A stretch of DNA of 48,578 nt from an uncultured Prevotellaceae bacterium (GTDB lineage: Bacteria > Bacteroidota > Bacteroidia > Bacteroidales > Muribaculaceae). Position numbers and translations under genes: made by a program. This document shows positions 1 to 8,185 of this stretch, one piece after another (position 1 is the first letter of the stretch; each line of letters begins with the position of its first letter). The stretch is from contig CAMZFV010000022.1 of the NCBI GenBank assembly GCA_947306175.1, forward strand, positions 1 through 48,578. The letters run 5' to 3'. The notes beneath the pieces were generated by a model, which saw only the letters and a program-made list of their open reading frames with translations, had not been told where the DNA came from and ran no database searches.

Positions 1-118
1 TTGTTGCTCAGGAACTTATAAATAAAGTTAAATTATAGTGTTGCGGAATTAAGGTATATATGTTCTTGTTGTTTGTTCTCTAATTCGCTAAATCTAATGT
101 TAATTTCTTTAGACGTTG

Positions 119-151
119 CAAAGATACTAACAAATTTTTTTATGTACCAAA
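119..151 (-). promoter_or_regulatory. Bacteroidetes-type promoter firing out of the left edge
   Basis: On the minus strand TATCTTTG (119-126) matches the -7 consensus TAnnTTTG, and TTTG (148-151) lies 21 nt upstream. It would transcribe leftward into a gene whose start is outside the window. Positions 1-118 hold no convincing reading frame and would be its leader. Confidence 0.55.
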
Positions 152-171
152 TTTTTCGCTCACTTTCTTGA

Positions 172-221
172 ATAAAAATGCCAGATTAACGACGTGTGAT
201 TTCTTAAAAGTCGTTAATCTG
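172..221 (-). terminator. Terminator after der
   Basis: A perfect 12-bp inverted repeat (CAGATTAACGAC at 182-193 with its complement at 210-221) has a 16-nt loop. On the minus strand it is followed by a T-rich run (172-180), 37 nt after the der stop codon. This is a typical intrinsic terminator and closes the DUF177-rpmF-fabH-era-der operon. Confidence 0.85.
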
Positions 222-257
222 ACATTGGTAATGTGGCACTGTTGGCGTTTGTCGTGA

Positions 258-1571
258 TTATTTCTCCCTGAAAAACAGGTTGATAGGTGTTCCGTGCAGG
301 TTCCATTTCTCACGAATCTTGTTCTCCAAGTAACGCTTGTAGGGATCCTTGATCCACTGAGGCAGGTTGCAGAAGAAGATGAACGTGGGCACCTGGGCGC
401 CCTTGAGCATAGTGATGTACTTGATTTTCACATACTTGCCTTTTACTGCGGGGGGCGGGAAGGCCTGGATGAATTCCTGTATCACATTGTTGAGCTGCGA
501 CGTGGGAATGGTGGCGCGACGGTTGTTATACACGTCGATGGCCGTTTGCAGCACCTTGTGGATGCGCTGCTTGGTGAGCGCCGAGCCAAAGATGATGGGG
601 AAGTCGGTGAACGGAGCGAGGCGCTCGCGTATGGTGGCCTCGAAGTGGTCTATCGACTGCTGCGTCTTGTTCTGTGCAAGGTCCCACTTGTTGACAAGCA
701 CCACGAGACCCTTGCGGTTCTTCTGGATGATGGAGAAGATGTTCACGTCCTGGGCCTCGATGCCGCGGGTGGCGTCGATGAGCAGGATGCACACGTCACT
801 GTTCTCGATGGCGCGGATGGAACGGAGCACCGAGTAATACTCGATGTCCTCGTTGACCTTGTTCTTCTTGCGGATACCTGCGGTATCCACCAGATAGAAG
901 TCGAAGCCGAACTTGTTGTAGCGCGAGTAGATGCTGTCACGCGTGGTGCCGGCAATGTCGGTGACGATGTTGCGCTCCTCGTCCATGAGGGAGTTGACCA
1001 GCGATGACTTGCCGGCGTTGGGCCTGCCCACGATGGCAAATCGCGGCAAGTCTTCCTCCAATTTTTCCTCGGCCTTGGCGGGCATCTTCTTCACTACCTC
1101 GTCGAGCAGGTCACCCGTGCCCGTACCGTTGATGGCCGAGATGGAGAAGGGCTCTCCCAGTCCCAGTGCATAGAACTCAGCCTCGGCATACATGCTCTGG
1201 TTGTTGTCGTCCTTGTTGGCGACAACAATGACGGGCTTGGAGGTGCGGCGCAGGATGTCGGCAACATGGTCGTCAAGATCGGTGATGCCGTTCTTGATGT
1301 CTACGACAAAGAGGATGACATCGGCCTCGTCGATGGCGAGATGCACCTGCTTGTTGATTTCTTCCTCAAAGATGTCCTCACTGTTAACGACCCATCCGCC
1401 GGTGTCCACCACCGACATCTCCATGCCGTTCCACTCCATCTTGCCGTACTGGCGGTCGCGTGTTGTACCGCTGGTGTCGTTGACGATGGCCGCCCGGGTC
1501 TGGGTAAGGCGGTTAAACAGCGTTGACTTGCCCACGTTGGGCCTTCCCACGATAGCTACTAATCGTCCCAT
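258..1571 (-). CDS. der: Ribosome biogenesis GTPase Der (EngA)
   Basis: Der is a tandem-GTPase protein that acts in maturation of the 50S ribosomal subunit. Both G domains are visible: domain 1 has GRPNVGKST at residues 9-17, DTGG at 56-59 and NKDD at 119-122; domain 2 has GRPNAGKSS at 182-190, DTAG at 229-232 and NKWD at 294-297. The C-terminal ~80 residues fit the KH-like domain of the family. At 437 aa the length is normal, and the ATG sits directly before the first strand of G domain 1. It is the last gene of a leftward operon; the 38-nt gap after era is filled by five heptamer repeats of the AGTTYTY type. No anomalies are seen in the protein itself. Confidence 0.97.
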   Translation of the reverse strand: MGRLVAIVGRPNVGKSTLFNRLTQTRAAIVNDTSGTTRDRQYGKMEWNGMEMSVVDTGGWVVNSEDIFEEEINKQVHLAIDEADVILFVVDIKNGITDLDDHVADILRRTSKPVIVVANKDDNNQSMYAEAEFYALGLGEPFSISAINGTGTGDLLDEVVKKMPAKAEEKLEEDLPRFAIVGRPNAGKSSLVNSLMDEERNIVTDIAGTTRDSIYSRYNKFGFDFYLVDTAGIRKKNKVNEDIEYYSVLRSIRAIENSDVCILLIDATRGIEAQDVNIFSIIQKNRKGLVVLVNKWDLAQNKTQQSIDHFEATIRERLAPFTDFPIIFGSALTKQRIHKVLQTAIDVYNNRRATIPTSQLNNVIQEFIQAFPPPAVKGKYVKIKYITMLKGAQVPTFIFFCNLPQWIKDPYKRYLENKIREKWNLHGTPINLFFREK

Positions 1572-1573
1572 AT

Positions 1574-1610
1574 TCAGTTCTCAGTTGTTAGTTTTCAGTT
1601 TTCAGTTTTT
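1574..1610. repeat. Tandem heptamers between era and der
   Basis: Five consecutive 7-nt units (plus-strand pattern AGTTNTY) fill the gap between the era stop and the der ATG. On the coding strand they read as an A-rich RAAAACT-like series ending just before the start codon. The same family recurs at 2493-2535, 34831-34862 and 36177-36281. Confidence 0.7.
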
Positions 1611-2491
1611 TACTCGATATAGCCGAAGGCGCGAAGTTTGTTTTCCTGGTTGCGCCAGTCTTTTTCCACTTTGACATAGAGTTCAAGGAAGACCTTCTTG
1701 TCAAAGAATTTCTCGATTTCCTTGCGGGCCAGGGTGCCGACGCGCTTGAGCATCTTGCCCTGGTGTCCGATGATGATGCCCTTCTGGCTGTCACGCTCGA
1801 CATAGATGACCGCCATGATGTGGATGGCGTTGTCGCTCTCGTCAAACTTCTCGACAATGACCTGGGTGGCGTAGGGCACTTCCTTGTCATAGGTCAGCAA
1901 AATCTTCTCACGCACGATTTCGGTGACGAAGAAGCGGCTGCTGCGGTCGGTCAAGGCGTCCTTACCGAAGTAGGGAGGGCTCTCAGGCAGCAGTTCCACA
2001 ATGCGCTTCATGATGTTGTCCACGTTGAAGTTCTCCAGCGCGCTGGTGGGATACACCTCGGCATTGGGCAACAGTTGCTTCCATTGCTCGATAATGCGCA
2101 TCAGGTCATCATTGCCTTTCAACAGGTCGATCTTGTTGATGACCAGCAGGATGGGTATTTTCTCCTTGGCGACCTTGTCAAGGAAGTCCTGGTTCTTGGT
2201 GGGGCTTTCCACCACATCGGTAACGTAGAGCAGCACGTCGGCATCGACGAGGGCTCCCGTCGAGTACTCCAGCATGCTCTGCTGCAGGCGGAACTTGGGC
2301 TTGAGCACTCCGGGCGTGTCGCTGAAGACAATCTGGTAGTCCTCGCCATTGACGATACCCATAATGCGGTGACGCGTGGTTTGGGCCTTGCTGGTGATAA
2401 TGGACAGACGCTCGCCCACCAAGCGGTTGCTCAGTGTCGATTTTCCCACGTTGGGGTTGCCCACGATGTTGACAAATCCTGCTCGATGCAT
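1610..2491 (-). CDS. era: GTPase Era
   Basis: Era binds the 3' end of 16S rRNA and is needed for 30S subunit assembly. The G domain shows GNPNVGKST at 11-19, DTPG at 58-61 and NKID at 119-122. The C-terminal KH domain carries the RNA-binding GxxG-type loop GHQG at 242-245. The 293-aa length is usual, and the start ATG precedes MHRAGFVNIVG, where the first strand begins. It lies between fabH and der, all leftward, as in many Bacteroidales. The region 5' of its start holds the heptamer series described separately, so translation signals there are unusual. Confidence 0.97.
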   Translation of the reverse strand: MHRAGFVNIVGNPNVGKSTLSNRLVGERLSIITSKAQTTRHRIMGIVNGEDYQIVFSDTPGVLKPKFRLQQSMLEYSTGALVDADVLLYVTDVVESPTKNQDFLDKVAKEKIPILLVINKIDLLKGNDDLMRIIEQWKQLLPNAEVYPTSALENFNVDNIMKRIVELLPESPPYFGKDALTDRSSRFFVTEIVREKILLTYDKEVPYATQVIVEKFDESDNAIHIMAVIYVERDSQKGIIIGHQGKMLKRVGTLARKEIEKFFDKKVFLELYVKVEKDWRNQENKLRAFGYIE

Positions 2492-2492
2492 G

Positions 2493-2535
2493 TTAGTTCT
2501 TAGTTTTTAGTCCTTAGTCCTTAGTTTCTAGTTGT
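2493..2535. repeat. Tandem heptamers upstream of era
   Basis: Six consecutive 7-nt units with plus-strand forms AGTTCTT, AGTTTTT, AGTCCTT (twice), AGTTTCT and AGTTGTG lie immediately 5' of the era start codon. On the coding strand this is a run of AAGGACT/AAAAACT-like units. Confidence 0.75.
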
Positions 2536-2616
2536 GAGGTGGTTTCTATCAAGAAGCATCGCTACTCGTGTGTTTCCATTTGGAGTAGTGATGCTTCATT
2601 GATGTGTCTGTGCGCT

Positions 2617-3600
2617 TTACAGCGACCAGATGAGGTAGAGGGCACCCCAGGTGAATCCGGCGCCAAAGGCGGTGAGGACCAATTTATCACCCTTCTTGAT
2701 GCGATGCTTGTTCTCGTCAAGACACAAGGGGATGCTGGCGGCACTGGTGTTGCCGCGATGCTCGATATTGACCATCACCTTGCTCTCGTCGATGCCCAAT
2801 CGGGCTCCCACAGCCTCGATGATGCGCAGGTTGGCCTGATGGGGCACAAACCACTGGATATCATCTTTGGTGAGGTTGTTGCGCTTCATCACGTCCCTGC
2901 TGGAAGTGAGCATGTCGATGACGGCATGACGGTAAACGGCAGGGCCTTCCTGATAAACGCAATGGAAGTTGGCATCCACAGTCTCATGGCTGGTGCGTAG
3001 CGCTGAGCCGCCAGCCTTATAGACCAGATGTTCCAGTCCGGAACCGTCCACGTGAAAGACGCCGTCCATCACGCCAATGTTCTCTTCGGTGGGTTCGAGC
3101 AGCATGCATGCTGCTGCGTCACCGAAGAGGGGGCAAGTCGCACGGTCGTTATAGTCCACCATGCTCGACATTTTCTCGGCCGACACGACGATAATCTTCT
3201 TGTACATGCCTGACCGGATAAACGCTGTGGCCTCATACAGTCCCACGAGGAAACCGGCGCATGCGGCCTGGATATCATAGGCATAGCACTTCTTCTCGAT
3301 GCCGACCCCGTGAGCGATAATCGATGCCGTTGAGGGGAATCGGTGATCGGGGTTGGATGTCGGGCAGATGAGCAAGTCGATGTCGTCGCGATCAGTGCCT
3401 GTCTCTTCCAGCAGTTTGTTCACTGCCTGAATGCCCATCCATGAAGAGCCCACGGGCTTCTTGAGGATGCGGCGTTCCTTGACTCCGACACGTGTTGTGA
3501 TCCACTCGTCGTTAGTGTCCACCATCTGTGACAGCATCTCGTTGTCCAGCACGTCGTCTGGCAGATAAGATGCGATGCCAGTAATTTTTGCGTTCAGCAT
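2617..3600 (-). CDS. fabH: Beta-ketoacyl-ACP synthase III (FabH)
   Basis: FabH condenses acetyl-CoA or a branched acyl-CoA with malonyl-ACP to start fatty acid synthesis. With the start at 3600 (MLNAKITGIASYLP) the protein is 327 aa and the catalytic triad falls at Cys114 (QAACAGF), His254 (VPHQAN) and Asn284 (HRGNTSAA). The frame stays open to 3678, but the extra 26 residues do not resemble the family, so I reject that longer start. The gene follows rpmF after a 168-nt gap that holds a large stem-loop. Which acyl starter it prefers cannot be read from sequence. Confidence 0.95.
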   Translation of the reverse strand: MLNAKITGIASYLPDDVLDNEMLSQMVDTNDEWITTRVGVKERRILKKPVGSSWMGIQAVNKLLEETGTDRDDIDLLICPTSNPDHRFPSTASIIAHGVGIEKKCYAYDIQAACAGFLVGLYEATAFIRSGMYKKIIVVSAEKMSSMVDYNDRATCPLFGDAAACMLLEPTEENIGVMDGVFHVDGSGLEHLVYKAGGSALRTSHETVDANFHCVYQEGPAVYRHAVIDMLTSSRDVMKRNNLTKDDIQWFVPHQANLRIIEAVGARLGIDESKVMVNIEHRGNTSAASIPLCLDENKHRIKKGDKLVLTAFGAGFTWGALYLIWSL

Positions 3601-3652
3601 TAGATTGAAAAGCGTTTCTATGCTTCTTAAATAAAGCCTATAGTTAAATTCA

Positions 3653-3715
3653 ATATCCCAAATGCGGATGAGAACCAATTGGTTGATTCAGCCCATTCGG
3701 GATATCTCGTTTGTT
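3653..3715 (-). other. Structured spacer between rpmF and fabH
   Basis: A 12-bp stem with one mismatch (3653-3664 with 3704-3715) encloses a perfect 12-bp palindrome AACCAATTGGTT (3673-3684). It sits between two genes transcribed in the same direction. It could be an internal terminator/attenuator, an mRNA processing site or a protein-binding site. No TAnnTTTG element is obvious downstream of it for fabH. Confidence 0.5.
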
Positions 3716-3768
3716 TAATCACATGTGCCGTCACCCGGAACAGTCCGTTGCCACGGCGCAAAGGCGAT

Positions 3769-3951
3769 TTAGGCTTCCTCCCTGTTCATCACGTTCTTGC
3801 CACGGTAGTAACCGCACTCGGGGCATACTGTGTGATAAACATGCCATGCACCACAGTTACTGCACTGAGCGATGGTCGGAGCCACAGCCACATCGTGGGT
3901 GCGGCGCTTAGCGGTACGAGTCTTAGACTGTCTTCTTTTAGGATGTGCCAT
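3769..3951 (-). CDS. rpmF: 50S ribosomal protein L32
   Basis: This 60-aa basic protein begins MAHPKRRQSKTRT, the hallmark of bacterial L32. It is the zinc-ribbon form, with Cys30-x2-Cys33 and Cys43-x2-Cys46. It starts 21 nt after the DUF177 stop and is followed by fabH. The DUF177-rpmF pair is found in most bacteria. Zinc-dependent and zinc-independent paralogues exist in some genomes; this one keeps all four cysteines. Confidence 0.96.
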   Translation of the reverse strand: MAHPKRRQSKTRTAKRRTHDVAVAPTIAQCSNCGAWHVYHTVCPECGYYRGKNVMNREEA

Positions 3952-3972
3952 TTTCTTGTTGTTATTTAAAAG

Positions 3973-4518
3973 TTATTGTTCCTTCAGTTTTTTAAGCGCC
4001 TCCCAACGGGGGTCGGTGCCGGTTGTTTCGTTATTGTTGTCATCGTCATCATCGGGGACGGCCTCGACGCGGTGACTGTCGAGCATGTCAAGCATGTCGG
4101 CGTTGCAATCGTCCTCGCTCTCATGACAGCGCGTCATCGGAATAGCGAGCAACACCGTGTCGCGCACGATGGGCGCGACATCCAGCTCTCGCCAGTCCTG
4201 AGGCACTATCAGCAGCTCGTCGTTGCTGTCGTCCAGCTCTGTGCCCATTTGCTCCACGTTCAGGCAGTAGTTCTCATCCACCGGCAAATCCAGATCGTCA
4301 AGGCATCGGTCACAGGGTATGGTCACTGTGCCGTGGCATGCGATCTCCAGGCGGTAGGTAGTCTCGCTCTTGCGGGTCACGTTGAGCGTGACATCCACGT
4401 CGGCGCGACGCACCTCGATCTGCTCATCCAAGTTGAAAAACGACTCATCGAGATGACACTCAACCGCGTGAGTGCCAAATGGTAACGTCTTGATTTTCAA
4501 CTTCAAAGCATCTACCAT
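3973..4518 (-). CDS. DUF177 (YceD-like) protein
   Basis: This 181-aa protein precedes rpmF and has the DUF177 signature Cys69-Asp-Arg-Cys72 within a TIPCDRCLDDL segment. The family is linked to ribosome biogenesis (23S rRNA accumulation) through work on YceD and its plant homologues. The C-terminus is acidic (DDDDDNNN) and ends in a lysine-rich helix. It is the first gene of the leftward operon, 27 nt downstream of a good promoter. The function is inferred from the family and its constant position next to rpmF. Confidence 0.88.
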   Translation of the reverse strand: MVDALKLKIKTLPFGTHAVECHLDESFFNLDEQIEVRRADVDVTLNVTRKSETTYRLEIACHGTVTIPCDRCLDDLDLPVDENYCLNVEQMGTELDDSNDELLIVPQDWRELDVAPIVRDTVLLAIPMTRCHESEDDCNADMLDMLDSHRVEAVPDDDDDNNNETTGTDPRWEALKKLKEQ

Positions 4519-4544
4519 CTCCTGAAATTTTCGTTAAAGCGCCA

Positions 4545-4576
4545 CAAAGGTATAACATTTCCCGCTAATATTCAAC
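4545..4576 (-). promoter_or_regulatory. Promoter of the DUF177-rpmF-fabH-era-der operon
   Basis: On the minus strand TACCTTTG (4545-4552) matches TAnnTTTG, with a GTTG -33-like element at 4573-4576 about 20 nt upstream. It lies just before the DUF177 start, and no other promoter-like match is apparent within the operon. Confidence 0.7.
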
Positions 4577-4671
4577 GTTTTTACAACTTTTTTTTGATTG
4601 AGGCTGTTGCAATTCATGAGAACTGAAGATGGCAATCTTGATTCATCAGCCAGACAAAACAACTTTGACAG

Positions 4672-6651
4672 CTATTGATTGAGAAGCATGTCCAGGAGTT
4701 TTGTCACATCGATGATGCTCACTTTATAATCCCAATTCAAATCCAGGTTGGGATGGTAGGCCGTATCACCAGATAAGATCATGTCGATGAGAACAATGGC
4801 GTCTTCGATACTGATGATGCCGTCAAGATTCACGTCGCCAGGTGTGAGGACGGTGCCGATGGGAACAATGGTGCAGAATTTTTTCCATTCAACGTCCTCT
4901 TTATAAGCGTCAACCGATCCGGCTGGAACATATAAGGTAGCATACTGATTATACCACCAATCGAAGCAGTAATCGGACATGAGTACTGGAGGAACTGCAG
5001 CTTTGCAGATGACAGTATCCAGCTGGATCGTATAGTAAAACGCACCCTCGCCGATAGTGTCCATGGTACTTGGAATGGTAACCTTCTGTAAATTCCAACA
5101 CCTGAAAAATGACCTGAATCCTATTTTTTTCACCCCCTCAGGAATGTCGTAGGATGTGGGTCCTGAACACAGGTCAAATGCGTAGTCGCCGATGGCCTCG
5201 ACACTGCTGGGGATGGTGGTCAACTGACCGCTTGCGGTCAGTAAAGTGTTGGTGGCTGTCTCGATGATGGCGTTGCAATTATTGCGTGAGTCGAGAATGG
5301 GATTGCCTTCCTCGACGGTAATAGATTTGATTCTTGCAGTACAGAATGCGTTTGTGCCAATCTTTCTGAGCGACTTCGGGATGAACAGATGTCCGATTTT
5401 TAGACATTCACTGATGAGTTCATCCCCTACCGAATCAAGAGAATTAGATAAGGTGAGGTCAACCAAATTGCGCATGTATGTGAAGGCTCCACTTCCAATG
5501 GTGGTTACAGTGTTGGGGATCGTCAGACTGGTGATGCTGTCGCAACTCGAGAATGCGCCACCGCCAACGGAAAGGAGCCCCTCGGGCAACTCAACGCTCT
5601 TCAAGCGTTTACATGATGAGAAACACGATGGGCTTAACACTTTGATTGTACTGGGAAGGTGCACCTCTTTGACTGCAGTGTTGCTGAACAGGTTTCTGGG
5701 CACAACTTCGACGCCTTCAGCAAGTATGATTTCAGCCTCAGGTGAAGCAGATGCCATCGACCCGGCGCTAGGGCAATTAATCGCATTCCACTGGATTTGT
5801 TGTATGTTTGTACACCTGTTGCAGATATTACCCTTGACAGTGGAAACAGATCGACCAATTGTTATTCTTCTCAGAGAAGTGTTTTCGTAGAATGAACCAG
5901 ATCCTATCTCAGTGACAGAATCAGGGATGTTTATTTCTGTCAGACTACGGCAGTTATTAAAGGCTCCGGTTTTAATGATTTTCAGCGAGATTGGTAGCTC
6001 CACTGTGGTGATGTCTGCATTTTTCATGAAGTAATCAGGCAGACTCTGGACGTTTTCTCCGATATTCACGTGAGTGATGCCGCTGAAATCGCTTCCGGTT
6101 AATGTGGTGCAATTGGTGGCATTCCAGTTGATGGTAGTCAGATTTGTGCATTTGGAGAACGCACTGTCTTGTACCATTGTTGTGCTTTCGGGTATGGTGA
6201 TTTCGTTCAGGCTGGTGCAGCCGTAGAAAGCACGATTTTGTAATTGCCTTAAAGAAGTGGGGATATTCACTTTGGTTAAGCTAGTGCAGCCTTCAAATGC
6301 ACTGGTGCAGATGAGGGTGATACTATTGGGCAGCCTGAATTCTGATACATTTGAGCAGCCCTTAAATGCCAAATAGTAAATTCCATCAACAGTATAATTC
6401 CTTGTTATGGGATTTCCATTGATTGTATCCACAATGGTAAATTGCTCAGGGATTGTAACCGTGCCGTTTAGGTTGCTGTAGCCGTTATCAGGTGCTGGTG
6501 CGACCTTTGCATAATGTGGATTTGTGTTGGATGTGGTGTAATAGTAAATGCCATCGTGCCAGAAATAGCGTGCAGCACCGTGCATGGTGAAGATGCCCAT
6601 CAGCAGGGCCAGTGTCAACGACAAATTGCGGTAGTAATTCAAGAGTCTCAT
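4672..6651 (-). CDS. BspA-like leucine-rich-repeat protein with dockerin-like tail
   Basis: This is a predicted exported surface protein of 659 aa. Residues 1-26 form a signal peptide (basic start, then LALLMGIFTMHGAA). Next comes a short N-terminal region typical of BspA proteins (FWHDGIYYYT), then roughly residues 75-560 of BspA/LRR_5 repeats with the recurring I.IP..V..IG..AF.GC pattern, including a DSRNNCNAIIET insertion. Residues 607-659 hold two EF-hand-like dockerin repeats (DVNLDG and DLNWDY). BspA relatives bind host proteins or other bacteria, but no partner can be inferred here. It is a single leftward gene with a ~190-nt leader; 153 nt with no clear terminator follow its stop. Two further LRR proteins of this class lie at 27.7-34.3 kb. 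Confidence 0.9.
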   Translation of the reverse strand: MRLLNYYRNLSLTLALLMGIFTMHGAARYFWHDGIYYYTTSNTNPHYAKVAPAPDNGYSNLNGTVTIPEQFTIVDTINGNPITRNYTVDGIYYLAFKGCSNVSEFRLPNSITLICTSAFEGCTSLTKVNIPTSLRQLQNRAFYGCTSLNEITIPESTTMVQDSAFSKCTNLTTINWNATNCTTLTGSDFSGITHVNIGENVQSLPDYFMKNADITTVELPISLKIIKTGAFNNCRSLTEINIPDSVTEIGSGSFYENTSLRRITIGRSVSTVKGNICNRCTNIQQIQWNAINCPSAGSMASASPEAEIILAEGVEVVPRNLFSNTAVKEVHLPSTIKVLSPSCFSSCKRLKSVELPEGLLSVGGGAFSSCDSITSLTIPNTVTTIGSGAFTYMRNLVDLTLSNSLDSVGDELISECLKIGHLFIPKSLRKIGTNAFCTARIKSITVEEGNPILDSRNNCNAIIETATNTLLTASGQLTTIPSSVEAIGDYAFDLCSGPTSYDIPEGVKKIGFRSFFRCWNLQKVTIPSTMDTIGEGAFYYTIQLDTVICKAAVPPVLMSDYCFDWWYNQYATLYVPAGSVDAYKEDVEWKKFCTIVPIGTVLTPGDVNLDGIISIEDAIVLIDMILSGDTAYHPNLDLNWDYKVSIIDVTKLLDMLLNQ

Positions 6652-6755
6652 AGTGATGTATTGTGCCGTGTGCTGGCCCTTCTCAGCTGCGGCTTTTCCC
6701 CATTAAGAATGGGAGTTACGACTCGGGCGCGAGGGCATTGTCTTGCGTCTCTCAT
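6648..6755 (-). CDS. Possible 35-aa leader peptide overlapping the LRR start
   Basis: Within the LRR leader an ATG at 6755 opens a 35-codon frame whose TGA overlaps the LRR ATG (ATGA), an arrangement that permits translational coupling. The peptide begins MRDARQCPRARVV and has no recognisable domain. A hairpin with CCCATT/AATGGG arms lies inside it. It could be chance; there is no independent evidence of translation. Confidence 0.25.
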   Translation of the reverse strand: MRDARQCPRARVVTPILNGEKPQLRRASTRHNTSL

Positions 6756-6843
6756 TGGGAGGGTGGAGATGCAAACGCGCCTTGAATGATAGATGAGGCG
6801 ATTCGATGATGAATCACCGCGGGACTCGTGAGGCTCGCAAATG

Positions 6844-6881
6844 CAAAGATACAAATAACTTGCGAATGTGCAAGTTATTTG
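6844..6881 (-). promoter_or_regulatory. LRR promoter embedded in a perfect inverted repeat
   Basis: On the minus strand TATCTTTG (6844-6851) has a TTG element (6871-6873) 19 nt upstream. The -33 element lies inside a perfect 12-bp inverted repeat (CAAATAACTTGC 6852-6863, complement 6870-6881, 6-nt loop). The same hairpin is 22 nt beyond the waaA stop, so it may also end waaA transcription, although no good T-run follows. Confidence 0.6.
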
Positions 6882-6902
6882 TGCCTTTAAAAATCAGATG
6901 CC

Positions 6903-8159
6903 TTAGAGTTCGGTTTGTGTGCTGGGTTGAGGGTTGAAGATGTAGTCGTAGATGAGTTGTGTGCCGCCCAGGTGGGACTGGATGTAGTCGCCGGCGGTCT
7001 TGCCGCATTGCAGTCGCAGGGGCTCGTTCTCCAGCAGGGGGTCCATCGCTGCCGAGAAAGAGTCGGCATCGTGGATGCTCATGGCTCCGTCGAGGGCAAT
7101 CAGGTCGCTGGCCTCCTGGAACTTGTGGTGCTTGGGGCCGAAGATGACGGGGATGCCATAGACGGCGGCCTCGTTAATGTTGTGGATGCCCGCGCCAAAG
7201 CCGCCTCCCACATAGGCCGCCTGTCCGTAACGGTATAGAGATGACAGGAGTCCGAAACTGTCGATGATCAGGCAGTCGATGCCGCGCAGGTTGCGTTGCG
7301 TCGCCTCGCTGTAGAAACGGGCGGGACGGGAGAGTTTGGACATGAGCACATGCAGGCGGTGACGGTCAAACTCGTGGGGCGCGATGATGAGTTTCATCTC
7401 GCGGTGGGCGTTGAAGTAGGGGATGACGATCTCTTCGTCGGCAGGCCAGGAACTGCCCATGACTAAGGTAAATTTGGCATCCTTGACAAAGGTCTCGACA
7501 AGGGGGAATTCCTTGGCTGCCGCACGCACGTCGGCCACGCGGTCAAAGCGTGTGTCGCCGGCGACAATCACATTCTCGACGCCAATGCTGTTGAGGAGCT
7601 CGCGTGACTCTTCGTTCTGCACAAACAGCGTGTCGAAACACTTGAGCATCTTGCGGAACATGCCGCCCCAGGGACGGAAGAAAATCTGCTTGGGACGGAA
7701 AATGGCCGAGATGATATAGGTGGGGATGCCGCGGCGCTTGAGGGCCTGCAGGTAATTGCCCCAAAACTCGTATTTGACAAAAATCGCCATCGAGGGCTTG
7801 ACGATGTCAAGGAAGCGTTTCACGTTGCCGGGCAGGTCGAATGGCAGATAGACCACGGTGTCCACCATACTGTAGTTCTTGCGTACCTCATAGCCCGAGG
7901 GGGAGAAGAACGTTATCAGGATGCGGGCATCGGGCTGATCCCGCTTGATGCGCTCGATGAGCGGACGGCCCTGCTCAAACTCACCCAGCGAGGAAGCATG
8001 GATCCAGATATAGCCGCCAGCGGGGTCGAGTTTGCGCTGCAGCGTGCGGTAACAACGACGCTGTCCTCGCAGCATCAGTTTGGCTTTGGGATTGCGCACG
8101 GCGGCAATCTTCACGGCGTTACGGTAGGTGGCTACACCCAGGTTGTAAATCGGATCCAT
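6903..8159 (-). CDS. waaA: 3-deoxy-D-manno-octulosonic acid transferase (KdtA/WaaA)
   Basis: WaaA is a GT30 glycosyltransferase on the cytoplasmic face of the inner membrane that adds Kdo to lipid IVA in lipopolysaccharide synthesis. With the start at 8159 (MDPIYNLGVATYRNAV) it is 418 aa. The family motif HASSLGEFEQGRPLIE carries Glu60, the expected catalytic base position. A C-terminal Rossmann half with GGGFGAGIHNINEAAVYGIP and FGPKHHKFQEA matches GT-B donor binding. The open frame extends to 8273, but that extension overlaps the preceding gene and does not resemble the family. It is the last gene of the surE-gltX-OMP-waaA series, 26 nt after its neighbour. Whether it adds one or two Kdo cannot be told. 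Confidence 0.95.
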   Translation of the reverse strand: MDPIYNLGVATYRNAVKIAAVRNPKAKLMLRGQRRCYRTLQRKLDPAGGYIWIHASSLGEFEQGRPLIERIKRDQPDARILITFFSPSGYEVRKNYSMVDTVVYLPFDLPGNVKRFLDIVKPSMAIFVKYEFWGNYLQALKRRGIPTYIISAIFRPKQIFFRPWGGMFRKMLKCFDTLFVQNEESRELLNSIGVENVIVAGDTRFDRVADVRAAAKEFPLVETFVKDAKFTLVMGSSWPADEEIVIPYFNAHREMKLIIAPHEFDRHRLHVLMSKLSRPARFYSEATQRNLRGIDCLIIDSFGLLSSLYRYGQAAYVGGGFGAGIHNINEAAVYGIPVIFGPKHHKFQEASDLIALDGAMSIHDADSFSAAMDPLLENEPLRLQCGKTAGDYIQSHLGGTQLIYDYIFNPQPSTQTEL

Positions 8160-8185
8160 ATGATTGGGTTTTCTAGTATCTGGTT

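Noticed and set aside
294..1007. 237-aa plus-strand open frame opposite der
   Set aside because: It is an antisense shadow of a conserved GTPase gene with no motif of its own; many such frames arise from the codon bias of leftward genes.
2617..3678. Longer fabH start at 3678
   Set aside because: The extra 26 residues are unlike FabH and overlap the structured spacer; MLNAKITGIASYLP at 3600 is the family start.
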